Assembly (NCBI RefSeq): GCF_002198715.1
Contig: NZ_MWLK01000033.1
Coordinates: forward strand, 62,001-126,000
Origin: Rhodomicrobium sp. R_RK_3
Lineage (GTDB): Bacteria; Pseudomonadota; Alphaproteobacteria; Rhizobiales; Rhodomicrobiaceae
Direction of reading: 5' to 3'
DNA: 64,000 bases
The notes beneath the pieces are model-generated. The model saw only the letters and a list, made by a program, of their open reading frames with translations, was not told where the DNA came from and did not search any database. How positions within the stretch are numbered: position 1 is the stretch's first letter; each line of letters opens with the position of its first letter. The position numbers and the translations under genes were made by a program. Shown piece by piece: positions 63,037 through 64,000 of the stretch.

Positions 63037-63121
63037 GGCAGACAGTTCCGACGCCGCGACCCTTTCGGGCCTTTCGCAAACTCTCATTTCCGCGAGCCAG
63101 GGAATCCTCTAGATTCGCGCC

Positions 63122-64000
63122 ATGGATGGAAGACTCATCGAGCGCGAAAAGCGGGACGAGGACGACGGCGAGCTCAGCCTTCGGCCGCAGCGGCTGACCG
63201 AATTCATCGGCCAGGAACGCGCCCGCGCCAATCTGAAAGTCTTCATCGACGCCGCCCGCGCCCGTGGCGATGCCCTCGATCACGTGCTGTTCGCCGGACC
63301 GCCCGGGCTCGGCAAGACGACGCTCGCCCAGATCGTCTCGCGCGAATTGGGCGTCGGCTTCCGCATGACCTCCGGTCCGGTGATTGCCAAGGCGGGCGAT
63401 CTGGCGGCGCTGCTCACCAATCTGGAAGAGCGCGACGTGCTGTTCATCGACGAAATCCACCGGCTCAATCCGGCGGTCGAGGAAATCCTCTACCCGGCCA
63501 TGGAGGATTTCCAGCTCGACCTCATCATCGGCGAAGGCCCGGCCGCGCGCTCCGTCCGCATCGACCTCGCCAAATTCACCCTGGTCGGCGCCACCACCCG
63601 CACCGGCCTGCTGACCACGCCGCTCCGCGACCGCTTCGGCATTCCGATCCGGCTGAATTTCTACACCGAGGACGAACTGATCGAGATCGTGACGCGCGGC
63701 GGCCGGGTGCTCGGCGTCAAGATGACGCCGGACGGCTCGCGCGAAGTGGCGCGCCGCTCGCGCGGCACGCCCCGCGTCGCCGGCCGCCTGCTGCGGCGCG
63801 TGCGCGATTTCGCCACCGCCTATGGCGCCCCGGAGATCGACGCCAAGATCGCCGACCGCGCGCTCAGCCAGCTCGAAGTCGACCCGCACGGTCTCGACGG
63901 TATGGACCACCGCTATCTCCGCTGCATCGGCGAGAACTATAATGGCGGCCCGGTCGGCATCGAGACCATCGCGGCGGCGCTCAGCGAAAGCAAAGACGCC
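63122..64000 (+). CDS. ruvB: Holliday junction branch migration ATPase RuvB (3' end outside window)
   Basis: The first 293 residues of Ruv[14 protein letters not shown] opens the domain; Walker A is GPPGLGKTT, Walker B FIDEIH with an [18 protein letters not shown] helix, and [18 protein letters not shown] carries sensor 1 and the arginine finger region. The winged helix follows ([34 protein letters not shown]). The gene continues beyond base 64000. RuvB hexamers drive branch migration with ATP. Confidence 0.96.
   Translation, partial: MDGRLIEREKRDEDDGELSLRPQRLTEFIGQERARANLKVFIDAARARGDALDHVLFAGPPGLGKTTLAQIVSRELGVGFRMTSGPVIAKAGDLAALLTNLEERDVLFIDEIHRLNPAVEEILYPAMEDFQLDLIIGEGPAARSVRIDLAKFTLVGATTRTGLLTTPLRDRFGIPIRLNFYTEDELIEIVTRGGRVLGVKMTPDGSREVARRSRGTPRVAGRLLRRVRDFATAYGAPEIDAKIADRALSQLEVDPHGLDGMDHRYLRCIGENYNGGPVGIETIAAALSESKDA

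Overview
The window is GC-rich chromosomal DNA whose gene content points to a free-living alphaproteobacterium. The markers are a RuvC-RuvA-RuvB cluster next to YebC, 6S RNA upstream of 5-formyltetrahydrofolate cyclo-ligase, a BcsS-type cellulose protein, cytochrome c-556, a type III PLP ornithine decarboxylase beside agmatinase, and many short CCCTCTCCC-type intergenic repeats. Genus cannot be fixed from sequence alone; I could not run a search.

1-10.9 kb is phage-derived. The + strand carries a tightly packed tail-fibre module (two glycine-rich tail proteins, a collagen-like fibre, two small proteins sharing an NGVVIN motif). It runs through ATGA overlaps into a miniature AMP-ligase (adenylation) domain and a GT4 glycosyltransferase, then small membrane proteins. 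A convergent minus-strand set follows: several micro-genes chained by ATGA overlaps and a secreted collagen-like protein with a YadA-like C-terminus. The segment ends at the 3' end of a complete tRNA-Val(CAC) at 10927-11001, which is what a prophage boundary would look like; a 37-nt 5'-half tRNA remnant lies just beyond. No integrase, terminase or capsid gene is in the window.

11-31 kb is ordinary chromosome: secreted proteins, a branched-chain amino acid-type binding protein, DUF305 protein, Gph, a TPR lipoprotein, a stand-alone FlhB/SctU homologue without the NPTH autocleavage motif, a large unknown membrane protein, a methyltransferase, Mrp, MoaA, DapE and a glycosyltransferase. Two intergenic regions hold candidate structured RNAs. 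LutA-LutB-LutC (L-lactate oxidation) runs leftward at 27.6-30.6 kb.

31-50 kb: a LysR regulator sits divergently from glycolate oxidase glcDE...glcF, so lactate and glycolate oxidation are neighbours. BcsS, a lipoprotein hydrolase, agmatinase plus ornithine decarboxylase (putrescine synthesis), TusA, two c-type cytochromes, an auxin-efflux-type carrier and a kdpFABC operon with an extra 27-residue micro-gene follow. kdpDE is absent from the window.

50-64 kb: glyS, pgsA-moaD, an SDR, a YciI protein, a large pentapeptide-repeat membrane protein, 6S RNA-fau-metallophosphoesterase, an inserted RhuM gene, yebC, and ruvC/ruvA/ruvB with small reading frames between the ruv genes. Dispersed repeats occur at 16.8, 30.8, 34.8, 36.5, 39.3, 44.8 and 49.7-50.3 kb; the 36.5 and 50.1 kb copies are inverted relative to each other.
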